A DNA stretch of 64,000 nucleotides from Polaribacter sp. ALD11 (GCF_002831685.1 NZ_CP025119.1:2502001-2566000), one strand, 5' to 3'. Positions 50,872-59,932 are shown, numbered from the stretch's first letter. A program made the numbers and translations. The notes: generated from the letters alone by a model not told the origin.

Positions 50872-51538
50872 ATGGAAACGAATAAAAATAAAGGAGAATT
50901 AGAAGCATTGTTAGCTGTAAAACTAAAAGAAGGTGTAGCAAAATTTACAGAAAAAAAAAGTTAGATTTATGCAGATGAAATTACAAGTGTAGCAGACTCA
51001 GGAATCCTTGAAAAGGCATTAAAATCAGGGGATAAAGCGCCAAATTTCACTTTAAAAAATGCTTTAAACAAATCGGTTTATTTATATAGTGAATTAGAAA
51101 ACGAACCTGTATTTTTAACTTGGCACAGAGATGGCTGGTGTCCTTATTGTAATGTAACCTTACATTATTTACAAAGAAAATTGCCCGAATTTCAAAAAGA
51201 AGGAGCCACACTAATTGCACTAACTCCAGAGCTGTCAGATAACTCTTTAAATACTTCAGAAAAAAACAATTTAGAATTTACCGTTTTAAGTGATGTTGGT
51301 AATGTTATTGGAAAAGAATATAGTAGGTTGTATTTCAATTAACAGATGAGGTTCAGTTATTTATAAAGCTGGATTTGGTTTAAGTGAAAAAAAATGGAGA
51401 TGATAGTAATCAATTACCTTTGGTTGCAACCAATGTTATCGATAAAAAGGAAGCATTCAATATGCTTTTTTAGATGCGAATTATAGAGAAAGAGCAGAAT
51501 CCACAGAAATAATAACTGTTTTAAAAAGGTTGAAATAA
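50872..51538 (+). pseudogene. Decayed peroxiredoxin (AhpC/TSA-like) gene
   Basis: Starts like an intact gene (METNKNKGELEALL) but has an in-frame TAG at 50962-50964; the same frame then continues with SGDKAPNFTLKNALNK, the active-site region TWHRDGWCPYCNVTLHY and ATLIALTPELSDN. After GNVIGKEYS the match continues only by shifting frames several times (FQLTDEV, KNGDDSNQLPLVATNVIDK, FLDANYRERAES, EIITVLKRLK). A nonsense change plus at least three indels show a degraded gene, not sequencing noise at one site. Originally a thioredoxin-fold peroxidase. The region 51539-51736 has no gene. Confidence 0.92.
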
Positions 51539-51736
51539 AAAACTCAACATTATGAAATAAAAATAAATAGATGGTCAAAAAGAATAGGTCTTTTTATTTT
51601 TGATATATAGAATAGGCTAATAATATACTCGTATTACCATGTTTATTAATTGTTAATCTATCTGAATCAGATAAGGTTAAGTATTTTCAGTGTAATTTTT
51701 CTAAAATTTTATCGACTAAGAGATAAAGCAAAATCG

Positions 51737-52180
51737 ATGAAAAACATAATTACTATTTTATTTCTAACTATTTCAACAACTTTTTTTGGACAAGATTATA
51801 ATACCAAAAAAGGATATGTTGCAGAAGGTTATGATGTTGTGGCTTACTTTAGCAATAAAACAGAAAAAGGAAATAAAGACTTTACCACAGAATTTGATGG
51901 AGTTAAATTTAAGTTTTCAACAAAAGAAAATTTAGGTATTTTTAAAAATTCGCCTAAAAAATATATTCCTGCTTATGGTGGTTATTGTGCGTATGCAGTT
52001 GGTGCAAAAGCAGAAAAGGTCTCAATCGACCCTAAAACTTTTGAAATTAGAGACGGTAAATTATATTTGTTTTACAATTCTTGGGGAACAAATACGTTAG
52101 CACTATGGAAAGAAGAAGGTGCAGAAAAACTAAAACTAAAAGCAGATAAAAACTGGATAGCAATTAATAAAGAAAGGTAG
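51737..52180 (+). CDS. Secreted YHS-domain protein
   Basis: A 147-residue protein from ATG 51737 (MKNIITILFLTISTTFFGQ), which gives a clean signal peptide; the longer frame adds 29 residues of leader. The mature part is a YHS-type domain: KKGYVAEGYDVVAYFSN, FKFSTKENLGIFKNSPKKYIP and AYGGYCAYAVG with Cys in the metal-associated position. Such domains are linked to heavy-metal or copper/redox handling. Follows the pseudogene region; monocistronic with a terminator after it. Confidence 0.88.
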   Translation: MKNIITILFLTISTTFFGQDYNTKKGYVAEGYDVVAYFSNKTEKGNKDFTTEFDGVKFKFSTKENLGIFKNSPKKYIPAYGGYCAYAVGAKAEKVSIDPKTFEIRDGKLYLFYNSWGTNTLALWKEEGAEKLKLKADKNWIAINKER

Positions 52181-52221
52181 TTGAAAGCAAGCTTGGGGGA
52201 GTTTGTGAATGTTGTGGAAAA

Positions 52222-52253
52222 AAAAGAGCTAAATTCATTCAGCTCTTTTTTTT
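52222..52253 (+). terminator. Terminator after the YHS gene
   Basis: AAAAGAGCT (52222-52230) pairs with AGCTCTTTT (52241-52249), 10-base loop, then T residues. It overlaps the 3' end of the convergent hydroxylase gene. Confidence 0.82.
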
Positions 52254-52997
52254 GTAAAATTCAGTCTTCATTGTGCGGTCCCAGAATGTAAAATACAATC
52301 CGTAATTGTAATTAAATTTTCGGTGATGAAAATCATGATGTGTAGCACCAATAACTCTTTTTTTTAACCAATCACCAAATTTTCCTGAAGGATAAATTTC
52401 TATACCAGCATGATTTATAGTTGCAGAAACCGTCATTATTAGTAAGGTAGCCAACAAGGTATAAAAATGGATTGGTAATATTATAATAATAATTGGCAAA
52501 AATAGCGCTTGTATAATAGTTTCTAAAGGATGAAAAGAAAAAGCAGTAAACACAGAAGTGTGTATGCTTTTATGATGTACCAAATGAAAATATTTATAAA
52601 TTTTAGGAAGATGCATCCATCTATGTGCCCAATAATAATACGTGTCTTGTGCAAACAGAAAAATAAAAATACTTAAAGGAATATACCAAATCGAGTTTTT
52701 TGAAGTCTCCATATAAATAGTAGAATGTCCGTTTATGTATAAAAAATACATGATTACACCCACCGCGGCAAAAATAACGCCACTGATAGCAGACCAATAT
52801 ATTTCTGTTTTAATTTGCTTTATTTTAGGCTTTCTAGGGTTTATAATTCTATTTGTAATTTTATTTTTTAACAAAATGAAAAACAAACTATAATAAACCG
52901 TAGAAAAAACTAAATACCTAAAAAAAATGATAACAGTTAATAACAGAAATACAACTGTAATATTACTAAAGTCTAAATCTTTAAAAACAGGAAACAT
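52239..52997 (-). CDS. Fatty-acid hydroxylase/sterol desaturase family membrane enzyme
   Basis: A 252-residue integral membrane di-iron enzyme. Histidine boxes are visible: HRWMH (HxxxH), HLVHH (HxxHH) and HHDFHH (HxxHH), with flanking YYYWAHRW and FHHRKFNYNYGLYFTFWD. Several transmembrane segments precede them. Hydroxylates or desaturates a lipid or carotenoid-like substrate. Ten bases downstream of tyrS on the minus strand, so perhaps co-transcribed. Substrate unknown. Confidence 0.9.
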   Translation of the reverse strand: MFPVFKDLDFSNITVVFLLLTVIIFFRYLVFSTVYYSLFFILLKNKITNRIINPRKPKIKQIKTEIYWSAISGVIFAAVGVIMYFLYINGHSTIYMETSKNSIWYIPLSIFIFLFAQDTYYYWAHRWMHLPKIYKYFHLVHHKSIHTSVFTAFSFHPLETIIQALFLPIIIIILPIHFYTLLATLLIMTVSATINHAGIEIYPSGKFGDWLKKRVIGATHHDFHHRKFNYNYGLYFTFWDRTMKTEFYKKKS

Positions 52998-53007
52998 TTA
53001 AAGTGGG

Positions 53008-54300
53008 TTATGCTACAACCAATAAATAGTACGTCTTTTTACCACGTTGTAATAACACGTATTTATTAGCAATTAAATCTTCTTTAGAAATGATGTAATC
53101 TTCTTTTATCTTTTCTTTATTTACAGAAATTGCATTTTCTTTTAAAGCTCTTCTTGCATCTCCATTAGAACCTAAAAAGTTTGTTTTTGCAGCCAAAGCA
53201 CCAATCATATCTAACCCCTCTTCTATATCTTTAGCAGAAACTGTAGCTTGTGGTACACCATCAAAAACATCTAAAAATGTTTGTTCGTCTAAAGATTTTA
53301 AATCTGAAGCTGTAGATTTTCCAAATAAAATAGCAGATGCTTTTAAGGCATTTTCATACGCCTCTTTTCCGTGTGTTAAAATAGTAACCTCTTCTCCTAG
53401 TTTCTTTTGTAACAAACGTAAATGCGGATTTTCTTTATGTGCTGCAATTAAATTTTCTATGGTTTCTTTGTCTAAAAATGTAAACTTTTTAATAAAGTTT
53501 TCTGCATCTTCATCCGAAGAATTTAACCAGTATTGGTAATATTTATATGGTGAAGTTCTATCTGTATTTAACCAAACATTTCCACCCTCAGTTTTTCCAA
53601 ATTTTGTTCCGTCTGCTTTTGTAACCAAAGGAACCGTAATAGCGTATGCTTTTCCTTGTGCTTTTCTACGAATTAATTCTGTACCAGTAGTAATGTTTCC
53701 CCATTGATCTGAACCACCCATTTGTAGCATACAATTTTTCTCTTTATATAAGTGATAAAAATCGTATCCTTGAAATAATTGGTAGGTAAATTCTGTAAAA
53801 CTCATACCAACAGTAGATTCTGAGTTTAAACGTTTTTTTACAGAATCTTTAGCCATCATGTAGTTTACAGTAATATGTTTTCCTGTATCTCTAACAAAAT
53901 CGATTAATGAAATATCTTTCATCCAATCGTAATTATTTACCAACTCTGCTTTGTTTTCTGCGGAAGCGTCAAAATCTAAAAAACGTTCTAAATTTTCTCT
54001 AACACCAGCAACATTTTTCGCCAAAGTCTCTTCATCTAACAAATTACGTTCTGCAGATTTACCAGAAGGATCTCCAACCATACCCGTTGCACCACCAATT
54101 AAAGCAATAGGATTATGCCCTGCATTTTGAAAGTGTTTCAAGATAAAAATTTGTACTAAGCTACCAATATGTAGAGAATCTGCAGTTGGGTCGAAACCAA
54201 TATATCCGGCAGTTTTATTTTTTAATAAATACTCTTCTGTATCTGGCATAATATCATGTAATAACCCACGCCAGCGTAATTCTTCAACAAAATTTTTCAT
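53008..54300 (-). CDS. tyrS: Tyrosyl-tRNA synthetase
   Basis: A 430-residue class I synthetase charging tRNA-Tyr. The HIGH-type motif is HIGS (44-47), the KMSKS-type motif is KFGKT (233-237), tyrosine-binding residues lie in YIGFDPTADSL and FTYQLFQGYDFYHLY, and a C-terminal S4-like RNA-binding domain ends at YYLLVVA. Standard TyrRS type 1. The leader (54301-54360) contains a degenerate palindromic repeat that could fold; a minus-strand TATCTTTG box is at 54368-54361. Confidence 0.97.
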   Translation of the reverse strand: MKNFVEELRWRGLLHDIMPDTEEYLLKNKTAGYIGFDPTADSLHIGSLVQIFILKHFQNAGHNPIALIGGATGMVGDPSGKSAERNLLDEETLAKNVAGVRENLERFLDFDASAENKAELVNNYDWMKDISLIDFVRDTGKHITVNYMMAKDSVKKRLNSESTVGMSFTEFTYQLFQGYDFYHLYKEKNCMLQMGGSDQWGNITTGTELIRRKAQGKAYAITVPLVTKADGTKFGKTEGGNVWLNTDRTSPYKYYQYWLNSSDEDAENFIKKFTFLDKETIENLIAAHKENPHLRLLQKKLGEEVTILTHGKEAYENALKASAILFGKSTASDLKSLDEQTFLDVFDGVPQATVSAKDIEEGLDMIGALAAKTNFLGSNGDARRALKENAISVNKEKIKEDYIISKEDLIANKYVLLQRGKKTYYLLVVA

Positions 54301-54317
54301 TATAAAGGTATGTTTTT

Positions 54318-54350
54318 AAACCTTATGGTTTTTAGAAACTTGTAAGGTCT
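54318..54350. repeat. Degenerate copy of the AGACCTCACAGG palindrome in the tyrS leader
   Basis: The 33 bases align position by position with the palindrome at 11559 and 12915 (24 of 33 identical; ends AAACCT and GTAAGGTCT). Arms still pair partly (ACCTTA with TAAGGT). It lies in the untranslated leader between the tyrS start and its -7 box. Confidence 0.5.
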
Positions 54351-54360
54351 TTTCTCTTCG

Positions 54361-54368
54361 CAAAGATA
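54361..54368 (-). promoter_or_regulatory. -7 promoter box of tyrS
   Basis: CAAAGATA on the plus strand is TATCTTTG on the minus strand, fitting TAnnTTTG. Predicted leader of about 55-60 bases upstream of tyrS. Confidence 0.45.
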
Positions 54369-54401
54369 AACTTATCAATGAAAAAATCATAAATTAGCAG
54401 T

Positions 54402-55400
54402 ATGATTTTAGTTACTGGAGGAACAGGTTTAGTAGGAGCACATTTATTGTATCATTTATTAAAAAATGATGAAAAAATACGTGCAATTTATCGTTCTGAA
54501 GAAAAAATAAAAGCAGTAAAAAAAGTTTTTTCTTTTTATACGGATGATGTTTCGCTAATCTCTAAAATAGAATGGTTTAAAGCAGATATTACAGATGTTC
54601 CTTCGATGATTCCTGCATTTGTTGGAATTGAAAAAGTATATCATTGTGCTGCATTTATTTCTTTTAATCCGAGAGATTATAGAGAAATGAGAAAAGTAAA
54701 TATTCATGGAACCGCAATTATTGTAAATCTTTCTATTGATGCGAAAATAAAAAAAATGTGTTTTGTAGGATCTATTGCTTCGGTTGGAGATTCTTTGAAC
54801 GGGAATTTAATTACAGAGGAGAACGAGTGGAATAAAGAACAAGATAATAGTGGGTATTCAATTACCAAATTTGGTGGCGAAATGGAGGTTTGGCGCGCAA
54901 GTCAAGAAGAAATTGAAGTTGTAATTGTAAATCCAGGTGTTATTCTTGGAAGTGGATTTTGGTTTGCTGGTTCAGGAGAATTATTCAGTGAGGTTTACAA
55001 TGGTTTTAAGTATTACACAGAAGGAATTACTGGCTTTGTAGGTGTAAAAGATGTTGTAAAAGCAATGATTTTATTAATGAATTCTGATGTTAAAAATGAA
55101 CGTTTCATCTTGGTCTCAGAAAACAAGACTTATAAAGAAATTTTATTTTTAATTGCAGATGCTTTTGGTAAAAAAAGACCCTCAAAAAAGATAAAACCTT
55201 GGCAAACGAGTCTTCTTTGGCGTGTTTCTTCAATACTTTCTTTGTTTACCAGAAAGGAACCTTTGTTAGGTAAATACGCTGCAAAAAGTGCACATGAAAT
55301 TTCTAAATATTCTTCAGAAAAGATTAAAGAAACAATTAATTTTCAATTCGATGAAATAGAAACGGTTGTTAAAGAAGTTTGTAATGATTATGAGAGTTAA
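54402..55400 (+). CDS. NAD-dependent epimerase/dehydratase family protein (extended SDR)
   Basis: A 332-residue extended short-chain dehydrogenase. N-terminal Rossmann motif TGGTGLVGAHLLYHLL, NAD acid and FKADITD segment, VGSIASVGD strand and active-site YSITKFGGE (Tyr-xxx-Lys) are all present. Substrate may be a dihydroflavonol-like or sugar-nucleotide compound; DihydroflavonolReductase-like members are common in flavobacteria. Divergent from tyrS. Confidence 0.9.
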   Translation: MILVTGGTGLVGAHLLYHLLKNDEKIRAIYRSEEKIKAVKKVFSFYTDDVSLISKIEWFKADITDVPSMIPAFVGIEKVYHCAAFISFNPRDYREMRKVNIHGTAIIVNLSIDAKIKKMCFVGSIASVGDSLNGNLITEENEWNKEQDNSGYSITKFGGEMEVWRASQEEIEVVIVNPGVILGSGFWFAGSGELFSEVYNGFKYYTEGITGFVGVKDVVKAMILLMNSDVKNERFILVSENKTYKEILFLIADAFGKKRPSKKIKPWQTSLLWRVSSILSLFTRKEPLLGKYAAKSAHEISKYSSEKIKETINFQFDEIETVVKEVCNDYES

Positions 55401-55405
55401 AACCT

Positions 55406-55873
55406 TTATTGTTTTTTAAGGGTCTTTCCCAAAATCTTTTTGTTACGTTTTATAGAGTCTAATTTTAAACTGTCCAGTCTTTTCTGAATATCTTTCACGT
55501 TGTTTACAGAGTCTTTTCTAATTGAATCTATTCTTGATTGCATTTCTTTAAATACATCGTTTCTTGATTCTAAATTTGTTTTGGCATCTTCTAAAATTTC
55601 GTGATACAAATCTATTTTAGACATATAGTAATAGTTGCTGCTTTCAAAACGAGTACTATCAATATTAAATCTTTCATATACAAAAGGCATGTAGTTAATG
55701 TTCTTTTGTTCATTCTTGTTTTTAACAAATTTTGCACTAGAAGCAATCATCATTTCTTGTAACAAAAGGCTCATCGTATCTCTAGGAATTAAGTCTTTTG
55801 GTTTTTCAAAAATAGTATTACTTGTACAAGAAGCAACAAGTATAAAAATAAATAAGCAGCTAATTTTCTTCAT
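55406..55873 (-). CDS. DUF4296-type lipoprotein
   Basis: A 155-residue lipoprotein: signal ending LVASCTS (Cys16), then PKDLIPRDTMSLLLQEMMIASSA, the conserved start of DUF4296, and a long charged C-terminal helix (RIDSIRKDSVNNVKDIQKRL) likely to be coiled coil. Widespread in Bacteroidota, function unknown. Directly downstream of the dihydroorotase gene with a one-base gap, a common arrangement. Confidence 0.87.
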   Translation of the reverse strand: MKKISCLFIFILVASCTSNTIFEKPKDLIPRDTMSLLLQEMMIASSAKFVKNKNEQKNINYMPFVYERFNIDSTRFESSNYYYMSKIDLYHEILEDAKTNLESRNDVFKEMQSRIDSIRKDSVNNVKDIQKRLDSLKLDSIKRNKKILGKTLKKQ

Positions 55874-55874
55874 T

Positions 55875-57215
55875 TTATCTATTAAAAGTGATTCTTTTCC
55901 CTTTTATTTCATCGTTAAAAACACCATTATTATATATTAAATTACCATTTACAAAAGTATGTGTTATGGTAGATGAAAAAGTGGTGCCTTCAAAAGGAGA
56001 CCAACCACATTTGTATAAAATATTGTCTTTAGAAACCGTTTGTGGTTTGTTTGTATCAATTAAAACTAAGTCTGCAAAATAACCTTCCTTAATAAATCCA
56101 CGTTTTTCAATTTGAAATAATTTCGCAGGATTATGACTCATTTTTTCAACTGCTTTTTCGATCGTAATTACGCCTTCTTTCACTTTTTCTAATAAGGCAA
56201 TAACAGCATGTTGCACTAAAGGCCCGCCACTTGGTGCGTTTAAATAGTTGTTGTTTTTTTCCTCTAAAGTGTGCGGTGCATGATCTGTTGCTAAAACATC
56301 TATTCTATCATCTAACAAAGCTTCCCACAAACCTTGTCTATCTGCTTCAGTTTTTACAGCAGGATTCCATTTAATATGAGTCCCTTTCTCTTCATAATCT
56401 TTATCCGAAAACCATAAATGATGAATACAAACTTCAGCAGTAATTTGTTTTTCCTCTAAAGGAATATCATTTCTAAAAAGCTCGGTTTCTTTAGCAGTTG
56501 ATACATGAAAAATATGCAATCTAGCACCTGTTTTCTTTGCCAATTCTATTGCTTTAGAAGACGATAAATAACAAGCTTCTTCACTTCTAATAATTGGATG
56601 GTATTTTACAGGAATATCATCACCATATTTTGCTTTGAACTCTTCCGTATTTTTTCTAATGGTTGCTTCATCTTCACAATGTACAGAAATAATCATTTTT
56701 GTTGATGAGAAAATTTTCTCTAGAATATCTTCATTATCTACTAACATATTTCCGGTAGAAGAACCCAAGAATAATTTAATTCCGGCAACTTTTTTAGGAT
56801 CTGTTTTTAATAATTCTTCTAAATTATCATTCGTTCCACCAAACATAAAAGAATAGTTTGCGTAAGAATTTGCTGCTGCAATTTTAAATTTATCTTCTAA
56901 TAAATCTTGTGTTGTAGCTTGCGGAACGGTATTTGGCATTTCAATAAAAGTAGTAATTCCACCAGCAATTGCAGCTCTACTTTCTGTTGCAATATTTGCT
57001 TTATGCGTTAAACCAGGTTCTCTAAAATGCACTTGATCATCAATAAAACCAGGAATTAGAAATTTACCTTCAGCATTTATAACTTCAATATTTTCAGTTG
57101 CTTTTATTTCTGATGAAATTGCTGTTATTATTTCGTTCTCAATAAGAACATCACCTTTAAAGATGTTGTTTTCGTTGACTATTGTTGCGTTTTTTATTAA
57201 AGTTGATTTTTTCAT
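55875..57215 (-). CDS. pyrC: Dihydroorotase (type I-like amidohydrolase)
   Basis: A 446-residue amidohydrolase from ATG 57215 (MKKSTLIKNATIV); the longer frame overlaps the GNAT gene. Metal-ligand segments are DDQVHFREPGLTHK, IKLFLGSSTG (carboxylated Lys), SVHCEDEA, LHIFHVSTAKE and ATDHAPHT (Asp). The usual DxHxH has Gln in place of the first His (DQVH), which is recurrent in Bacteroidota dihydroorotases as far as I know. Third step of pyrimidine synthesis. Confidence 0.87.
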   Translation of the reverse strand: MKKSTLIKNATIVNENNIFKGDVLIENEIITAISSEIKATENIEVINAEGKFLIPGFIDDQVHFREPGLTHKANIATESRAAIAGGITTFIEMPNTVPQATTQDLLEDKFKIAAANSYANYSFMFGGTNDNLEELLKTDPKKVAGIKLFLGSSTGNMLVDNEDILEKIFSSTKMIISVHCEDEATIRKNTEEFKAKYGDDIPVKYHPIIRSEEACYLSSSKAIELAKKTGARLHIFHVSTAKETELFRNDIPLEEKQITAEVCIHHLWFSDKDYEEKGTHIKWNPAVKTEADRQGLWEALLDDRIDVLATDHAPHTLEEKNNNYLNAPSGGPLVQHAVIALLEKVKEGVITIEKAVEKMSHNPAKLFQIEKRGFIKEGYFADLVLIDTNKPQTVSKDNILYKCGWSPFEGTTFSSTITHTFVNGNLIYNNGVFNDEIKGKRITFNR

Positions 57216-57222
57216 TTCCTTC

Positions 57223-57684
57223 TTAAATATCAATTCTCATGTTAACTAAACTCTTTGTAAACCCGAAACGTTCGTAAGATTTTATGGCGCTAGCATTATT
57301 GCTATACACATCTAACCTTAACTCTTTCAGTTCCTTTTCTTTTGCCCAATTTTTTAAAGATTCTAAAATTAGATTGCTAATTCTTTTACCTCTAAAAGAG
57401 GGTTTTACAAATATAAAACCAATATAACCGTGTTTTAAATTCTTATGATAATGGTTAGAATCGGCTACTCTTAAATAACCAGAACCAACTAATTCTTCAT
57501 CTGAAACGGCAACTATAAAGTGAATGTTTTTAGCCGTAATTAGTTCGGGAATATTGTAGTAAGTTAGCTCACCGTCACCTAAGAAAGAATCTAAGGGCCT
57601 TTCTGCTGCTACAACTCCTTGTTCAAACTCTAAAAGCGTTTCTAAATCGTTTGAATTTGCGGTTCTAATAGAAATATTATTCAT
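57223..57684 (-). CDS. GNAT family N-acetyltransferase
   Basis: A 153-residue acyltransferase. The acetyl-CoA loop is in VKPSFRGKRISNLILESLK (about 93-111), preceded by HGYIGFIFV and followed by LRLDVYSNNASAIKSYERFGF, the typical C-terminal part of the family. Upstream of dihydroorotase and possibly co-transcribed with it. Substrate unknown; could be a protein N-terminal or small-amine acetylase. Confidence 0.9.
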   Translation of the reverse strand: MNNISIRTANSNDLETLLEFEQGVVAAERPLDSFLGDGELTYYNIPELITAKNIHFIVAVSDEELVGSGYLRVADSNHYHKNLKHGYIGFIFVKPSFRGKRISNLILESLKNWAKEKELKELRLDVYSNNASAIKSYERFGFTKSLVNMRIDI

Positions 57685-57691
57685 TTATGTG

Positions 57692-58414
57692 CTATTTTGG
57701 CAACCCTTTTAACCTCATTTTTATTACACCAAATAGCGCTTCGGAAACGATGTTCCCGTCCATTTTAGAAGTACCTAAATCTCTGTCTGTAAAAACTACA
57801 GATACTTCTTTAATTTTGAATTTGTGTTTCCAAGCCTTAAATTTCATTTCAATTTGAAAAGCATAGCCAACAAACCTAATTTTATCTAAATTTATGGTCT
57901 CTAGAACGTTGCGTTTCCAGCAAACAAAACCCGCAGTAGTATCAAAAACAGGTATTCTAGTAATAAAGCGTACATATTTTGAAGCAAAATAAGAAAGTAA
58001 CAATCGCTTAATGTCCCAATTTACTACATTTACTTGGTTATTTACATATCTCGATCCTATAGAAACATCTCCGCCATCAATTGCGCAAGCATTGTATAAA
58101 CGAATTACGTCTTTCGGATTGTGAGAAAAATCGGCATCCATTTCTATGATATACTCATATTTTCTAGCTAAAGCCCATTTAAAACCATGAATATATGCAG
58201 TTCCTAAGCCACTTTTACCTTTTCTTTTTTCTATAAAAAGTTGATTAGGAAATTCTAATATTAATTTTTCTACAATTATTGAAGTTCCATCAGGTGAATT
58301 ATCATCAACAACTAAAATGTGAAATATTTTTTCTTCCTTAAGAACAGCTCTAATAATGGCTTCTATGTTTTCTTTTTCGTTATAAGTAGGAATGATAACT
58401 AACGTATCTGACAT
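57692..58414 (-). CDS. Polyprenol monophosphomannose synthase-like glycosyltransferase (GT2)
   Basis: A 240-residue GT2 enzyme from ATG 58414 (MSDTLVIIPTYNEKENI); the longer frame adds 29 residues that are AT-rich leader. The N-terminal nucleotide-sugar site VIIPTYNEKENIEAII, the DDNSPDGT motif, and EMDADFSHNP (DxD-type metal site) match DPM1-like synthases. No transmembrane helices at the C-terminus, so DPM1 type without membrane anchor. Makes lipid-linked mannose or a similar precursor. Confidence 0.9.
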   Translation of the reverse strand: MSDTLVIIPTYNEKENIEAIIRAVLKEEKIFHILVVDDNSPDGTSIIVEKLILEFPNQLFIEKRKGKSGLGTAYIHGFKWALARKYEYIIEMDADFSHNPKDVIRLYNACAIDGGDVSIGSRYVNNQVNVVNWDIKRLLLSYFASKYVRFITRIPVFDTTAGFVCWKRNVLETINLDKIRFVGYAFQIEMKFKAWKHKFKIKEVSVVFTDRDLGTSKMDGNIVSEALFGVIKMRLKGLPK

Positions 58415-58462
58415 AAATGAAATTTCATGTGGTAAGAATACAAATATACATTTTTTAATTAC

Positions 58463-58470
58463 TAATTTTG
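58463..58470 (+). promoter_or_regulatory. -7 promoter box of the DUF4271 gene
   Basis: TAATTTTG at 58463-58470 fits TAnnTTTG, giving a leader of about 20 bases before the GTG at 58496. Confidence 0.5.
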
Positions 58471-58495
58471 TGTTAATCTTATCAAAGAAAAAAAA

Positions 58496-59137
58496 GTGCA
58501 AGCACTAGAAAAAATAACGATAAATACAAATTGGATTCCCCTTGTTTTGGTGTTTCTATTTGCAATTATTGGTGTCTTAAAAGTAATAGATTCAGAAAAA
58601 TTAAAGGGGTATGTTTTTGCAATACTTAACAAAGGTTTTGTAGAAGATGAGGTAGAAGGAGATACCTCTTTTTTTAGCTCTTTTTACAGTTTGCTGTTTG
58701 TTTTTTCATCTACAGTTTTAGCACTTGTAATTAGTTTAATTGTTTCAGAAAAAAAGGTAGATTTTATCCTTAATTTTTCATCTTTCTTATCCGTTTTAGG
58801 AATTGTTTTTAGTTATTTAATCGTTAAAAGTTTGTTTGAAGTTGCACTTACAAGACTTTTTTTGGTAAAAAAGCAAGTTCGTTTTTATGTAGTTTCTAAA
58901 TTTAGCTACTTATATTCTATTAGTTTTTTGCTTTTAATTTCCTTTGTAGTCTTTCAATATAGTCCTTTAAACACCTCGTCTTATATATATATTGTTTTGG
59001 GTTTATTTATAGTAAGATTCATTTTTCATGTGAGTAATAACAAAAACCTGATTTTTAGCGAGTTGTTTTATTTTATTTTGTACATTTGCGCTCTCGAAAT
59101 AGCACCGCTATTAACACTGTTTAAATTGATGCTTTAA
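58496..59137 (+). CDS. DUF4271-type membrane protein
   Basis: A 213-residue polytopic membrane protein with about six hydrophobic segments, starting with GTG at 58496 (no ATG upstream in the short leader). The C-terminal ILYICALEIAPLLTLFKLML is the hallmark of DUF4271. Nineteen bases ahead of the hemD-like gene, and this order is common in flavobacteria; a link to tetrapyrrole metabolism is suggested only by this neighbourhood. Confidence 0.85.
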   Translation: MQALEKITINTNWIPLVLVFLFAIIGVLKVIDSEKLKGYVFAILNKGFVEDEVEGDTSFFSSFYSLLFVFSSTVLALVISLIVSEKKVDFILNFSSFLSVLGIVFSYLIVKSLFEVALTRLFLVKKQVRFYVVSKFSYLYSISFLLLISFVVFQYSPLNTSSYIYIVLGLFIVRFIFHVSNNKNLIFSELFYFILYICALEIAPLLTLFKLML

Positions 59138-59155
59138 ATTAAAAAACGACAGCTT

Positions 59156-59902
59156 ATGAAAGTGAAAACAATTTTAGTATCGCAACCAGCACCAAAGACA
59201 GAAACTTCTCCTTATTTTGATTTGTCTGATAAACAAAAAGTGAAAATTGATTTTAGATCTTTTATTCATGTTGAAGGTATTTCTGTAAAAGAAATTAGAA
59301 ATCAAAAGATAGATTTTAAAGATTTTACTGCTATTATTTTAACAAGTAGAAATGCTGTAGATTATTTCTTTAAAATTGCTGAAGAAATGCGTTTTAAAGT
59401 GCCAGATGACATGAAATATTTTTGTCAGTCTGAAGCTGTTGCTTATTATTTGCAAAAATATGTAGTGTATAGAAAACGTAAAATATATGTTGGTGCTAGA
59501 ACTTTTCCTGATTTAACAAAGTTAATTAAGAAGCATAAAACAGAAAATTTCTTATTACCAAGTTCAGATAAATTAAAACCTTTGGTTCCAGAGGAGTTAG
59601 ATAAGTTAGGTGTTAAGTGGACACGTTTAGATTTATATAGAACCGTGGTGAGTGATTTGTCTGATTTAGAAGATGTTTTTTATGATGTTTTAGTGTTTTT
59701 TAGTCCTTCAGGAATAGAATCATTATTTCAAAATTTCCCGGATTTTAAACAAAACAACACTAGAATTGCTGCTTTTGGTAATTCTACTGTAAATGCTGTA
59801 ACAGAAGCCGGTTTAAAGTGCGATATAGAAGCACCATCTCCAGACACACCTTCTATGACAATGGCTTTAGATAAATATATAAAATCTGTAAATAAGAAAT
59901 AA
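59156..59902 (+). CDS. hemD: Uroporphyrinogen-III synthase (HemD-like)
   Basis: A 248-residue two-domain protein closing the linear tetrapyrrole to uroporphyrinogen III. Domain 1 includes FTAIILTSRNAVDYFF and the second AFGNSTVNAVTEAGLKCDIEAPSPDTPSM, typical of HemD, with LPSSDKLKPLVPEEL between. Sequence of HemD is poorly conserved, but the SRNAV and SPSGIESL segments fit. Expressed with DUF4271; a clear terminator follows. Confidence 0.87.
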   Translation: MKVKTILVSQPAPKTETSPYFDLSDKQKVKIDFRSFIHVEGISVKEIRNQKIDFKDFTAIILTSRNAVDYFFKIAEEMRFKVPDDMKYFCQSEAVAYYLQKYVVYRKRKIYVGARTFPDLTKLIKKHKTENFLLPSSDKLKPLVPEELDKLGVKWTRLDLYRTVVSDLSDLEDVFYDVLVFFSPSGIESLFQNFPDFKQNNTRIAAFGNSTVNAVTEAGLKCDIEAPSPDTPSMTMALDKYIKSVNKK

Positions 59903-59932
59903 AATCTTATTTTAAGTTTATAAAATTGATAG

